A stretch of 64,000 bases of DNA, taken from the NCBI GenBank assembly GCA_947095585.1, contig OX352765.1:88434965-88498964 (forward strand), given 5' to 3'. Position 1 is the stretch's first letter. Every line of letters begins with the position of its first letter. This DNA is from Nephrocerus scutellatus (lineage: Eukaryota; Arthropoda; Insecta; Diptera; Pipunculidae). Under the pieces are notes generated by a model, which saw only the letters and a list, made by a program, of their open reading frames with translations, searched no databases and was not told where the DNA came from. Below are positions 1 through 10,539 of the stretch, one piece after another. The translations under genes were made by a program, and so were the position numbers.

Positions 1-150
1 CCGCACAAAGGATTCCCGAGAGGATAGAAAAGAATAATTATTTTAACAAGAACCTAACGAAATTACTTTCATATCATTCTTGGGGATCTGAACGCAAAAA
101 TAGGTCAATAGCCAATATTATGACAGTACATTGGAATCTATGCTGTGTAT
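1..150 (+). mobile_element. RTE-type retrotransposon endonuclease scrap
   Basis: Positions 79-105 translate as LGDLNAKIG. This matches the metal-binding (G)DxNAK(I/V)G core of the apurinic-type endonuclease of RTE-clade non-LTR retrotransposons. The same core is seen in the better preserved RTE copy near 14.0 kb. The flanking codons are broken by stops. The window edge cuts the element on the left and the minisatellite replaces it on the right. Only about 100 bases support the call, so it is tentative. Confidence 0.35.
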
Positions 151-211
151 GGATGCCAATAACTGGGTATATTTTGATAGAGCCATTCTGAATCGGATAG
201 ACCGATTCATA

Positions 212-745
212 ATAACAATCAGAATCAGAATCACAAAATCACAGAATCACAACATCACAGAATCACAGAATCACAGAATCACAGAATCACAAAATCACAG
301 AATCACAGAAACACAGAATCACAGAATCACAGAATCAAAGAATCAGAGAATCAGAGAATCACAGAATTACAGAATCACAGAATCACAGAATCAAAGAATC
401 AGAGAATCAGAGAATCACAGAATCACAGAATCACAGAATCACAGAAACACAGCATCACCGAATCACAGAATCAAAGAATCAGAGAATCAGAGAATCACAG
501 AAACACAGAATCACAGAATCACAGAATCAAAGAATCAGAGAATCACAGAATCACAGAATCACAGAATCACAGAATCACAGAATCACAGAATCAAAGAATC
601 AGAGAATCAGAGAATCACAGAATTACAGAATCACACAATCACACAATCACAGAATCAGAATGAGAATGAGAATGAGAATGATAATGAGAATGAGAATGAT
701 AATGAGAATGAGAATGAGAATGAGAATGAGAATGAGAATGAGAGT
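212..745. repeat. Compound minisatellite, 8-bp then 6-bp units
   Basis: From 212 to about 655 the sequence is an array of CACAGAAT units with point variants (CAAAGAAT, CAGAGAAT). The variants are themselves ordered into longer blocks, for example the AAAGAATCAGAGAATCAGAG block, which recurs five times. From about 655 to 745 the unit changes to GAGAAT with occasional GATAAT. The array is free of stops in one frame for 205 codons (131-748), giving a low-complexity N/H/R/I/T/E/S polypeptide. That is a by-product of the unit composition and not evidence of a gene. Confidence 0.95.
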
Positions 746-769
746 TAGTGTGAGAATGAGAATCAGAAA

Positions 770-2085
770 TATCTTCTGTTTGTAAAGAGTACATTGCCGA
801 TTTTGCTATGAATGGTCTGTGATCCACAACTAAGAGCGCTGTGTGGAAGAATAAAGAAGGTGTAGAAGGCTCGAATTCGAGTATTTTATTTTCTATTTAT
901 AAGAACCAATAAATAATTGTATTTTTGTTGTTACAAAGATTTTCTTTAATTACATACCAACCACAATAAATCTACCCAAATTACTCAGCTGATTATAAAT
1001 GCAGTTTAACGGATAAAGATTATCCTTAGAACATAGAATAACTACTGAGAAACTGATAAAAAATTCATTCTCGAAACTTTGTTATAATTTTTAATGAAAA
1101 GTTTTACTATTCCTTTTCATCAGAGTAAGAAATTAGTAAACCCCAAAGAAATCAGTGAATCCCCAGAGACTTCGTACGTAAATCTGGTTCCATACTAATA
1201 TTTAAAATGTCTTGATTTGGATGTTTGAAAATCTCCATAATTTCATTCCATTCCATAATGTCAAGCAATTAATAATAAGCGGCGCCGCGACGATATCTCT
1301 TCAAACCTTCGTTAGGGTGTATGAGATGAAGTTGTGAAGTAAATGTGGTGTGAATGTTTGACTCTCACCATCAACCCGATGTCAGCAAAGAGGACCGCAC
1401 ATTGAACAACAAAGGGGAAAAATTCGTCATTTCTATGCTCAAGGCTTGGCACTGTCATCGGTTAGAGATATGAATTATCCCTCACACACACATCCGATTC
1501 GTTTCCCAACGCACATGCAAACTGGTTATCAGAACATAGAATGTTCATAGATCGGTTTTATTTAATGTAATCCTTAATGCAGCAGCGGTATAAAATTTTA
1601 ACAACCCTTCTCTTAGTCGTCACAACACAATGAAGCTCACAAGAACATTCTGTTTATTCTTCTAAGGGTGGAATACCGATCCGAGTACACAGTCATCAGC
1701 AAATGAGGTTAATGAAATGCGGCGACTCGAAATTACTATTCACAAAATATTCAACCCACGAATTTTGTAACAAGACAGTGTGTCTTTGTTGATTATCTGC
1801 GTGCGCAAGGACCAAGAGGGTTGTCCTTTTTCAATAGAATATATTTAATATCATAATTCTATGAGACAGTCGGCACGAGAGCCGGCTAGTCGTCATCATC
1901 ATAAATTTAAAGGGGTGCTGTGCGTGTAGTCAAATAAGAGATGTAAATCAGAAAGAGACAGTCACACAATATCTTTGGATTAAAGTTTTGAGGAATGATT
2001 TTTTTATTGAAAGATTTCTTTAAGCTGTCTTATAAGCACACTTTATAGTTTTAGTGGGTTGGTGTGATAATCTGAGAAAAACCAC
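770..2085. other. Gene-free stretch, no element recognised
   Basis: This is AT-rich sequence with no long open frame and no motif I can place. A CAT-triplet run near 1895-1905 resembles the reverse of an RTE tail, but nothing next to it supports an element. Confidence 0.5.
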
Positions 2086-2089
2086 AACA

Positions 2090-3672
2090 GAGCACTCAGA
2101 CCATCAGTCCATTGTAATCGTTCTAAGTTAGTTCACTATGCAAATCTCTTAGTTTCTTTGAGGTAGCGAAGTACTTGATCTAGATTCAACAACCGAAGTT
2201 CTTCGATCGTTGTTATATACCTTCCAAAAACGTTCATCCGTAGCCTGGAGAAAGTAGGACAGCTTCCAAGGAAATGTGTAGTTGTTTCTTCTTCCTCCAG
2301 ACAAGACTTTCATATTGGATTCCAAGTCCCAACTTGAACATATGACTTCCAGTCGGTTTATGTCCTGTAAACCGACTATGATCCAACAGTTCCCTCTATC
2401 CTAAAATAAACTTAGTGGTTTTTTTGTTAGGCCTATCCACAAAGTGCTTGGAAGTTCTACATGTTTTTTTGGAGCTCCAACGTTGTAACTGTTCGGCTTC
2501 CATAAATCTTCAAATACCAATATTTAGTCTTGCCTGACTCAAGCCTAACATTGGTTCCGGACCAGTAGGAATATCGGAAGAACCACTTCATGCAAGTGCA
2601 TCAGCAAATTCATTTCCTTTTATTCCTGTATGTCCCAGAACCCAGATAAGAGTGACGGAACTCCATTTTGAAATAGAGTTTAGTCTTCTCTTACATAAAA
2701 GAACAATTTTCGAATTGATACAAGGTGACTCCAGTGCTAATAGAGCAGCTTGTCTGTCACTACAAAGTTTCGTCCTTGGATCTTTTTAGAGTGAGCCCAG
2801 TTGGCAAATTGTTAAATAACAAATATTTCTATTTGAGAAAGAGTTGGCTATTTTCCAAGTGCGAATGCTTCCAAAGAATTCTCATCTAAGAACCATCCTG
2901 CACCAGTTTCTTAATCGGTAAGAAAACCGACAGTGTAGAATATGGGTTCGAATCCCCTAAGTATCTCAGTTGAATTTTTCCAACTTTCCCTGCTCGGTTA
3001 ATGAACTTTATATCCTCTTTTGAATATAAGAAATAGTACAGCACTGTCCACAGGCATCAGAAGCGTAGGAATTTGTTCCGAAACCTTTTGAAATATGTTT
3101 CCATGCCCACTCTTATGCTCATAATGCCACACCTTATTCTTGCGAAATCGACATATAGCTTTTATCACTTCCATCTGAATCCAGATGTGGCAGTGTATTG
3201 AGAGCATCTGCCGATGCGGAGCGCACTGCGCCCGTTATTCCCAGGCCGACGTTCCTTTGTAAATTGTTAAGATTATTTGTTAAGAAATTTTCAGACAAGT
3301 ACTTGGCCACCAAACTACTGCTGCATAGATGAGAATGGGTCTGATTATCGTAACAGTGTTCGATTTTTGGACTCATCCCCATGATATACCATATGCTCTT
3401 TTACATTGAATGAAGGTAAACTGAGCTTTCGATATTCTTGATTCCAGGAAAATCTTCCAAATCATCTTGCAATCTAAAATTACTCCTAGACTTCCGTGGA
3501 GATTGGAAAAGTGAGACCTTTTAGTATAGGAGGAATAAGACCATTGAATTTACGCTTACGAGTAAATAAAACTGCAGTAGATTCAGAGCAGTCAGTAGAT
3601 TTATACAGGCGGCCCTGAGGGATTTATTAGATGAAATAGAACACAAATCGTCCACATAAGCTTGTATATATA
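2090..3672 (-). pseudogene. LOA/R1-type non-LTR retrotransposon, RT end and RNase H (copy A, 3' half)
   Basis: Read on the minus strand, this is the downstream half of a retrotransposon ORF2 that copies its own RNA by target-primed reverse transcription. A YVDD box, the RT active site, lies at 3648-3659. The post-RT segment follows at about 3400-3120, with the typical 'LGITGA' phrase before a poorly conserved stretch. An RNase H domain comes next: a degraded DGS-like first motif near 2940-2900, SDRQAALLAL at 2765-2738, and GIKGNEFADALA at about 2630-2600. Many frameshifts and stops make it a dead copy. The upstream half continues at 4655-5296, beyond an inserted mariner. LOA versus R1 assignment rests on motif style and an RNase H domain, which jockey lacks. 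Confidence 0.75.
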
Positions 3673-3674
3673 TA

Positions 3675-4654
3675 AGGAGCGGCTCAAATTAGACATATCG
3701 GTTATTTTGACTCTTGCAACACTAATGTTTCTTTCTTTGACAGAAACTCAGTATTTTGGTTCTAGTTGACGAAATGAGTCGCTTAACGCTTCAGCAAAAG
3801 TGGGAAATGTTGGAAATTTACTTCCACAACAAAGACAATTGGTTCAAAATCGCAAGAAAATGTCGTACAAAATTTGGCGAGAAAATGGGACTCACATACC
3901 CAACGTTATCAAGAAGTTTGTGCATAAAGTGCGTGATATGGGCTACCTAGTCGACAATCTAACGCGTATCCACGCTCATCGTGTTCGTTCAGCCGAAAAT
4001 ATCGCCGCGGTGGCCGAAACTGTGCGCCAACGGCCGAGAACATCAATTCGTCATCGTGCATCTGAAATTAGCATCAGCCGGTCTTCCATGCAACGAGTTC
4101 TGCGTAAATATCATGGTTTGTGGTCCTATGTAGTTAAATTGGTCCAGCAATTGAAGCCTCGCGACCATCCGCTTCGAATTCGATTCGCGAAACAAACAAA
4201 ATTGTCGCATTTGGGGATCGGCAAATCCACAAGAAAATGTGGAGAAGCCAATGCATCCATTGCGTGTTACTATTTGGTGCGACTTGGGGCGTGGTGCCAT
4301 TATTGGGCCGTATTTCTTCGAAGATGAAACCGGCGCGACCAATACGGTCAACGGAATCAACTACCGCCAAAAGTTAACATATTTTTTGTGACCATATCTT
4401 GAGGATATTGGCATGGACGACCCTCGGTTCCAGCAATATGGTGCGCCATGCCACACACCGGGCGTTACAATAGCGTAAGTGCGACAAAAATTAGATGGCC
4501 GCATTATCAGTCGAAATGGTGACGTGAATTGGTCGGCAGTGAGCTGTGATTTGACGCCTTTTGATTTTTATTTGTGGCGTGCCGTGAAGAACAAATGTTA
4601 TGTGGACAATCCACAAACAATTGAGCATTTGAAAGCAACCATTACAAGCAGCTC
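3675..4654 (+). mobile_element. DD41D mariner-like transposon (copy 1), inserted in LOA copy A
   Basis: A cut-and-paste DNA transposon of the Tc1/mariner superfamily. The transposase reading frame starts at ATG 3774 with the helix-turn-helix region (MSRLTLQQKWEMLEIYF) and shifts frame near 3875. The catalytic part is damaged three ways. The segment with the first Asp (FSDE-type) is deleted after residue motif RIRFA. The second Asp is Tyr (FQQYG, about 4430). A TAA stop sits at 4474. The third motif, SCDLTPFDF, is present, and 41 residues separate positions two and three. The left terminus at 3675 (GGAGCGGCTCAAATTAGACA) resembles the terminal repeat of the copy at 59863 and follows a TATATATATA tract, as expected for TA targeting. 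The right terminus is lost. Confidence 0.8.
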
Positions 4655-5296
4655 ATGCACCGCTAAGTTCAATAGAAGGGGGGACAGGACTGCACCTTGT
4701 TGGGTCATCTGGACGACGATACCGTGTTTACTTCTCTCCATAAAACTGTAATATGGACCAGATCAAGACAACTGTTTAGAATTGAACGGATAATATCTAA
4801 AGTCCTTTGCAGCTTGGCTGGAATTATGCCATCAGGTTTCAAGCTTTATAGCGCGTAAAGCACTTTATCCTTATTTATCGGATCATTAGAGATAGTTATG
4901 CGAGTGTCTCCCCTATCAAGGCTGACATTACTTATCACATGGGAGCTTACCGTGAAGTTGGTATCTAAAAACAGATTGAGGGATTCTTCGGTTGAGGTAG
5001 TCCACGAGCCATCTGCTTTTAAGTTTATTGGGTTAGTTGCGGGGATTTTTCTTAGCCAAGACGCCTGAGAAGATTCTTCTATTTTATCACAGAAGAGTCT
5101 GCAAAGCTGTTCTTAATTCTCTTTTATGGAGTTTAGGAGATGCTTTGTAAGCATCCCAGTCAGCTTCTAATCTAGTGGCTACGTTGAATAGCTTCCTGCA
5201 GCTGTTCCTAAAATGCCCTAACTCCAAGGTCCAACAATATGGTCTCTTAACTTTTGGACAAATGAGAGGGCAGGAGGCAGAAAGCGCCTCCATTTT
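4655..5296 (-). pseudogene. LOA/R1-type non-LTR retrotransposon, 5' part (copy A continued)
   Basis: Minus-strand continuation of the element at 2090-3672. The RT motif TQQGAVLSPLL (family TPQGGVLSPLL) lies at about 4705-4665. The conserved linker between endonuclease and RT lies at 5293-5087 and includes LELGHFRNSCRKLFNVATRL. Compared with copy B (8820-10430), roughly 380 bases of the RT core are missing between 4725 and 4740. About 30 bases next to the mariner are also gone. It is non-functional. Confidence 0.7.
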
Positions 5297-5300
5297 TTAA

Positions 5301-5720
5301 CATTTTCTCGTTATTCGTTGATCAAAGGTCCCCCTCAAAAAACCTTCCCTTCTAAGCAATTTTTCTAATCTCTACTGAGTCTAAGAGAGGCCCAAAAACC
5401 CGTTCTGTACCCACATCTTAAAGTATCATACCTAAGTACCATTTAGTTTTAGCTTACTGAGTCTGAGTGTGGATCAAAAGACTCCCCACAAGAATCATTC
5501 CGCTTATAGCCATTTTCTCTTTATTCGTTGACCAAAAGATCTCCTCCAAGAACCATCTCTTTTATGCCATTTTTGTAATATTTACTGAATCTGAGAGTAG
5601 CCTTAAATACCCCTCTCTTTCCACATCTCAAAGTATCATCCTTTAGTGTAATTTTTCTTTCATTTACTGAGTCTGAGATTAGAGTCCTCCACCTGCCCAG
5701 CCCATAAGAACAAGTATCCT
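5301..5720. repeat. Two tandem units of about 210 bp
   Basis: Unit 1 starts at 5301 and unit 2 at 5511, each with CATTTTCT(C/T)(G/T)TTATTCGTTGA. Both then run in parallel through 'AAACCTTC/AACCATCTC', 'CCACATCT(T/C)AAAGTATCAT' and 'TTACTGAGTCTGAG'. Divergence is roughly 20-25% by eye. The pair lies just upstream of the 5' side of LOA copy A, so it could be its 5' untranslated region. Confidence 0.75.
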
Positions 5721-7080
5721 CCTCTTTAGTCCTTCACTTGACCACTTTAGTTATTGCATTCTTAATTCATTATGGCGCACTCCTTGCATGAATAATTACC
5801 CAAGGAAGCATTCTTCCAGTTTACTCGTCTCACCAGTGCGTACATTACATGGGGCGAAAAAAAAAACAGCTCCACTAGGGCCACTTGAGTAGAAGCAACA
5901 GCAACAGCAACAGCAACAGAAAAAAAAGGCAAAACGAAAAGCATTAGCCAAAAGAAGTACTTGAGATAATTTCCTTATCCTGAGATACTTAGCAACACTC
6001 ACTCAAGGAATCCCCTTGCGATTTTATCCTCCAGTGCGAAGAAGTATCCGAATGCACGACGACACGTGAGTATGCTCCAGCTCAGTATTTGTACCATTTT
6101 TTTGTTGCCCTAACCAGTTCTGCGCAACAACAACAACAACAACAACAGCAACAGCGATGGCGAACATTTCTTTTTCCTCGCTTGGAATGGAATTCCCATC
6201 ACAATAGCTCATATATCAAAGTCCTAAATGAAAAGCGACAGAACGGAATGCAATTTATAAATTACATTCGCGCGCCGCTCAACTCCACAAACAAACGAAC
6301 GAGCACAGTAGCCGCACACATTTTCATTTGCCATAAGCACTTTCATTTCATTTTCTATCGTATGCTATACACTACACACACATACGAGCACGTTCTGATG
6401 TGTTGTTGTGTTGTATTGTGTCTACTTGTGTATCCTGATCCTAATGCTTTGTTTTGTTCGATTTCCTTTTTGTTGCTGCCACATATTATACGAACGTCGC
6501 GTTACGTTCCCACTTTCATTCAATTTCCGTCCTTATTATTTTCTTCACGCCGCTACTATCATCATGTTGCGGGGTTCCGGAATAAAAGAATGGAAAGTCC
6601 TGCCCTCTATAGCCCACGTTAACGAAGGGAAAATTCAGTCCATTTAGTATCGCCAAGAAATACCTGTCCTATCTAACTGATCTCTGCGCGTGTGTGTGTG
6701 TGTGCACATCCTCCCGTCTTGCATGTTGATTTGCAAAATAATAATAAAGATGATGCCTGCGATTCTCTTAGCACACCATAACAATTCATTCTTATGTGTT
6801 ATGCCAGCGCATATTCATGAATAAGGAAATAAGTAGCTGCTTCCTTTGGCCTTTTCAAAAAATGGCATCATAGAATACATGGATGTCTTCCTTCCTTTGG
6901 TATAAGAAAGAAATTTCAGGCTTTTTCGTGTAAAAATCGCTCTGGGAATAATGCGGCAGATGAGCAATGCCTTGTAATGCTATTCAGGAGTATGTGGATG
7001 CGTGTGCATTATTTATTGGATGCGAAAATGCACTCGACTTTTATGATGTGTCGTTTCTTGGCTTATGATGTGATTATCAT
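5721..7080. other. Gene-free stretch with CAA/CAG and GT microsatellites
   Basis: Non-repetitive AT-rich intronic-type DNA. Microsatellites are GCAACA units at 5893-5917, CAA/CAG at 6126-6157 and GT at 6690-6704. An open frame of 177 codons (6089-6622) begins inside the CAA tract and has no recognisable domain, so I do not call a gene. Confidence 0.5.
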
Positions 7081-7455
7081 TTCGGCAAATAGGGATATTA
7101 TTTGCGGTTTGAGAAGAATGGTATGTTCAACGATTTTTGCTGAAGCCCAGTGCCAATTGTCGTTCGATTCTTGTAACTTGTAGAAGACTCCATCATTGGC
7201 TTTAAATTCTCTCCATTCCGCACCATGATGCTTGTTGAATTAAGGTTCCATTTTACTTTTTTCATTGCTCGAATTTGATTTGCTTTCTTTGGAAATAAGC
7301 AAATCCAAGGATCTTCCGAGTATTTAGCAACTCTGAGGGAGACTTCATGCCTAAATTATATGATGGTGTTCGACGATAGCTGAACAGTAACTTTCGCAGC
7401 TTCAGGTCGACGTTTCCTTGTTCGTTTGTGAGGGAAAATTCGAGTGAACGAAAAT
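7080..7455 (-). pseudogene. Ty3/gypsy-type integrase C-terminal remnant
   Basis: The minus strand from about 7435 to 7290 reads as the C-terminal side of a retroelement integrase core (DLKLRKLLFSYRRTPS, then MKSPSELLNTRKI), a phrase typical of Ty3/gypsy pol. The following 200 bases (to about 7080) fit the less conserved C-terminal tail. It belongs with the integrase core at 8305-8780. The two parts are separated by an 850-base insert (7456-8304). It is not coding as it stands. Confidence 0.7.
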
Positions 7456-8304
7456 TACAAATAAACAAAAATAAACACCGAAGTTTTCTAGTTTTTATTA
7501 TTTTTCTAAAACCTACATTCGGATACACCCTGTAGCAATACACTGCACCCAACAAACAAAAAAGTCAACAAACGGCAGTAAAACAACATCACGCCATCGC
7601 ACTGGCCAATCACAGCGCAGCACGCCAATTAGAATTTTGCCATGCAAAGTGCGAAAACGCAGTCAGACGCCCTCTTATTTTTCTCTAGACTTCTGACAGG
7701 ATCACACCTTGGTAAGTGATATTGTCGTTATCTCTGTGCATTCTCTGCTGACGTTACTCTGTTCATCGCTGTCGACGCCCCTCAGCTTACCGCTATCGTT
7801 GTTTTTCTCCGCGTTTTTCTGCCGACGTTGCTGCAATCACCGTCGTACGACGTAACTTCGCTGTGCGATTACCCCACGGGTTGTTACGCTGGTACATCTC
7901 AGCTTGTCGCTGTCGACGTCTGTCCCTGCCTTCGTTATTATCCTCGCCGTCATACGACGTAACTTCGCTGTGGGATTTCCCCACGGGTTGTTACGCTGGT
8001 ACGTCTCAGCTTGTCGCTGTCGACGTCTGTCGCTGCCTTCGTTATTATCCTCGCCGTCATATGACGTAACTTCACTGTGAGATTTCCACACGAGTTGTTA
8101 CGCTGGTATATCTCAGCATGTCGCTGCCGACTTCTTTCACTGTCATCGCTGTCATCGTTGGCCCTATGGTTCGTCTAACGCTCGCTACGCTCAGGCTCAT
8201 TTAAGCCCACGTCAGGCTCTCAACGCTTAGATCAAGGTGTCGCTGTCGCTAGTCTCAGGCTCACGCTCACGCATTGCTCACGGGTCACAAAGGCTAACGC
8301 ATAC
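7456..8304. other. Insert within gypsy integrase, GC-rich and repeat-bearing
   Basis: This segment interrupts the integrase between its second catalytic motif (VSDKPQKF side, 8330) and the YRRTPS side (7435). Its right two thirds are more GC-rich than the surroundings and built from GTCGCTGTCGACGTCTG-like phrases. They include the 107-bp array listed separately. I see no protein motif, terminal repeat or target duplication that names the insert. A 5' promoter region of another retroelement is one possibility. Confidence 0.5.
7841..8161. repeat. Three tandem 107-bp units
   Basis: Units are 7841-7947, 7948-8054 and 8055-8161, each starting CGTC(G/A)TA(C/T)GACGTAACTTC. Units 1 and 2 differ at only a few positions, while unit 3 is more divergent. 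Each contains a CCCCACGGG-type core and a GTCGCTGTCGACGTCTG phrase. The flanks (7740-7840 and 8162-8290) carry further decayed pieces of the same vocabulary. Confidence 0.9.
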
Positions 8305-8780
8305 AGATTTGGATTCTTGTGACGTGAATTTTTGGGGTTTGTCCGATACTATTGTCTTGCAGACACCTAAGCGGGAGAAAACATCGCTTAGCAATTCGAT
8401 GATTTTTGCTGAGGTTGTTGATTTTGTTCTGAAGACTTCAGGCCATTTGCTGTAGGCATCGACGATTACAAAGAAGAAGTCTCCATTTACTGGTCCAGCG
8501 TAGTCAATGTGAATTCGTGACCATGGTTCATTCGGAATTTGCCAAGGTTTTAAGTCGAATTTGATCGGCGGTTTTCTCGAAACAGCACAAGCTTCGCAAG
8601 TTATGACTTTCTTCTCGATATCTTTGTTGATTGATGACCAAAAACTTTATCTTGAGCGAGGAATTTCATGCGACTATCGCATGGATGGCCTTCGTGGAGC
8701 TCTAGCAGATTTTTCTCGCGATATTTTGATAGAACCACGAGTCGCTCTTCGTAAAAAACCTTGGATTTGCGAAAGGTGAT
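8305..8780 (-). pseudogene. Ty3/gypsy-type integrase core remnant
   Basis: Minus-strand translation gives a zinc-binding end (a His motif near 8690, then ITCEACAVS at about 8590). The catalytic core opening follows, with HIDYAGPVNGDFFFVIVDAY at about 8515-8455, which contains the first catalytic Asp. KWPEV comes next, then a VSDKPQKFTSQES stretch near 8330 matching the second catalytic Asp motif. Stops and frameshifts occur near 8700 and 8455. This enzyme would join retroelement cDNA to the host genome. No LTRs or gag were recognised nearby. Confidence 0.8.
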
Positions 8781-8819
8781 GTCGGACCATGAAGAAATCT
8801 CTGATTGCGTTTATTTTTA

Positions 8820-9729
8820 TATATATTTTTCTTGAGATGGCCAAGAATTTGTGCTAATCATTTTTGCAACCTTGCTGAGGGTCGCGCATTGAGTTGTGGC
8901 TTCTCTGATGTACTCAATGTTGACTGGGAGTGTTTTTGCGATTGCATTCTCTAAGAGTTTCATTAAGATATTAAGGTGCTTTCCTGAGACGGCACAAGCA
9001 ACATCATTCGCGTAAGCAATAAACCTGCAGCCCTCCTTTTTCAGGCATACCAGCAGCAGTTCACCACTAAGTTCCATAGGAGGTGGGATAGAACTCCACC
9101 TTGCGGGGTTTGGATCTTTTGGCAGACGAATCAGCCAGTTTTGAGTTACTTATCCGACTCGTGAATAGAAGATTAATCAATTCTCCAAGTGAGACGTCTG
9201 ACTTCACAGTCGACAATGCAGCTGTGATCATAGATGAGTTGACGTTATTGAAAGCGCCTGCAGCGTCCAGGAATGCTACCATTGTGTATTGCTTGTAGTG
9301 AAATGAATATTCAATAGAACTTTCTACAGATTTGCCCTCGCCATATGCATGCTGATCAGTAGATAGAAGTCTCGTTTTAATGCTATTGTGTAAGTTGTTA
9401 TCAATCAGTTCTTCTAAAGATTTTAAAAGGAATGATGAAAGATTTAAGTTCTGAGATCTTTTTGACTAACGTGGTGACATTTACTCAACCACTTTAACTT
9501 CTCTCCATAAATCCCGAATGTGGACCAAATCCAGACAACTCTTTAGAATCACCTCCAGCCCATAGGAAGGATAATATCTGAGGTCTCTTGCAGTTCTGCT
9601 GGTATTATGCCATCTGCTCCGGTAGATTTGTACTGTTTGAAGCTATGCAGTGCCCCAAGCAATTTGTCCCCATTAAACAGATCTTGAGATTTACTTGATT
9701 GAGAGTTTGACCTATTTAGGTTTACGTTT
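8820..9729 (-). pseudogene. LOA/R1-type non-LTR retrotransposon, RT domain (copy B)
   Basis: Minus-strand RT core. FLDAAGAFNNVN (fingers/palm motif A) lies at about 9275-9235, a TPQGGV-type motif at about 9110-9097, and the active-site box at 9016-9002. There the family YADD reads YAND, so one of the two catalytic Asp residues is lost. Downstream is the CAVSGKHLNILMKLLE helix region. A frameshift separates motif A from the active site (9067-9077). Upstream sequence continues to 9729 and resumes at 10229 after a nested insertion. It is similar throughout to copy A. Confidence 0.8.
9718..9729. repeat. Target-site duplication, left copy (AGGTTTACGTTT)
   Basis: The same 12 bases occur at 10229-10240, exactly flanking the plus-strand retrotransposon at 9730-10228. 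Removing the insert and one copy restores an alignment of copy B with copy A near 4915-4945. Confidence 0.85.
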
Positions 9730-10228
9730 AAACGGGATGCTATAGTAAAAACTAATTATAGATCGTCAAACGGCACAACTTGCATACCAAAGAAGCAGAT
9801 CTGGCCCAAGCTAGATCCGAAACGCTCCAAGTGTTTGATCTCTCAAAACAGACTGCACATTAGTACCGGTATAGGTGTCATAACTGGACACTGTCTTATA
9901 GGCAAGCATGCAGAAAGACTAGGAGTCTTTTCCAACGATTTCTGCAGAAGCTGCATGGATGAGGATGAGGAGGAAACCACTCTCCATCTACTTTGTACGT
10001 GCCCAGCCTCCTCGAATAGGCGGAAGCTCCTTCTGGAAGCGTTCCTTATCAACGATCTCAACGATCTAACCCACATTGACATTAATAGTCTCTTGCGCTT
10101 CATACGAAGCTCCAAGTGGTTCAACGAGTAGGCGTGGAATTTTCCTAAATCCTTGTGGTATCACAACGGACCTCCATAGTTTAAGTGCGTCGGTTTTGAC
10201 TGACGGCCACTTCAACCTAACCTAACCT
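9730..10228 (+). mobile_element. 5'-truncated LOA/R1-type retrotransposon copy C with CCTAA tail
   Basis: A 499-base plus-strand insertion in copy B, bounded by a 12-bp target duplication. The open frame from about 9835 to 10131 is the C-terminal end of an ORF2. It includes a VITGHCLIGKHAERLG segment and then a CCHC-like zinc motif (CRSC then HLLCTCPA). It ends in LLRFIRSSKWFNE and a stop. A 3' untranslated segment runs to a CCTAACCTAACCT tail at about 10216-10228. Severe 5' truncation and a short tandem tail are typical of target-primed reverse transcription. Confidence 0.85.
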
Positions 10229-10430
10229 AGGTTTACGTTTCTAATGACATGAGAGCTACCTGGGAATTGGGTGTCTAGTAGCAAATTGAGCGACATCTCG
10301 CTAGAAGAAGTCCACGAGCCATCTGCTTTTATCGATTCTTTTTTATACATATACTTTGAGGGATGATTTATAGGCATCCCAGTCTAACCGCTTACTAACT
10401 AATCATTTTCATATGCACATTTGTACATTT
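10229..10430 (-). pseudogene. LOA/R1-type retrotransposon copy B, 5' remainder
   Basis: Starts with the right copy of the 12-bp duplication (10229-10240). It continues the alignment to copy A, sharing the phrase GTCCACGAGCCATCTGCTTTT with 5000-5020. It fades out at about 10430. Confidence 0.65.
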
Positions 10431-10539
10431 TGCTACAAGAAAGTAGTAACAAATAAGTACGATACGATGAGTGTGTTCAAGAGGAAAAGATGACCTGTCT
10501 ATGCACGTGTGTCTTAAATGATTGCGTGTCATACAAATG

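Noticed and set aside
131..748. 205-codon open frame rich in N, H, R, I, T and E
   Set aside because: It is the translation of a minisatellite; the open state follows from unit composition.
2944..2957. Perfect-looking tRNA B-box GGGTTCGAATCCCC
   Set aside because: It lies within the RNase H coding part of LOA copy A, with no A-box or cloverleaf around it; coincidence.
6089..6622. 177-codon frame beginning with a Gln tract
   Set aside because: It starts in a CAA/CAG microsatellite, has no domain after it, and lacks an exon-like context.
7841..8161. CRISPR-like array
   Set aside because: The 107-bp units are contiguous without distinct spacers, and the setting is a eukaryotic retroelement.
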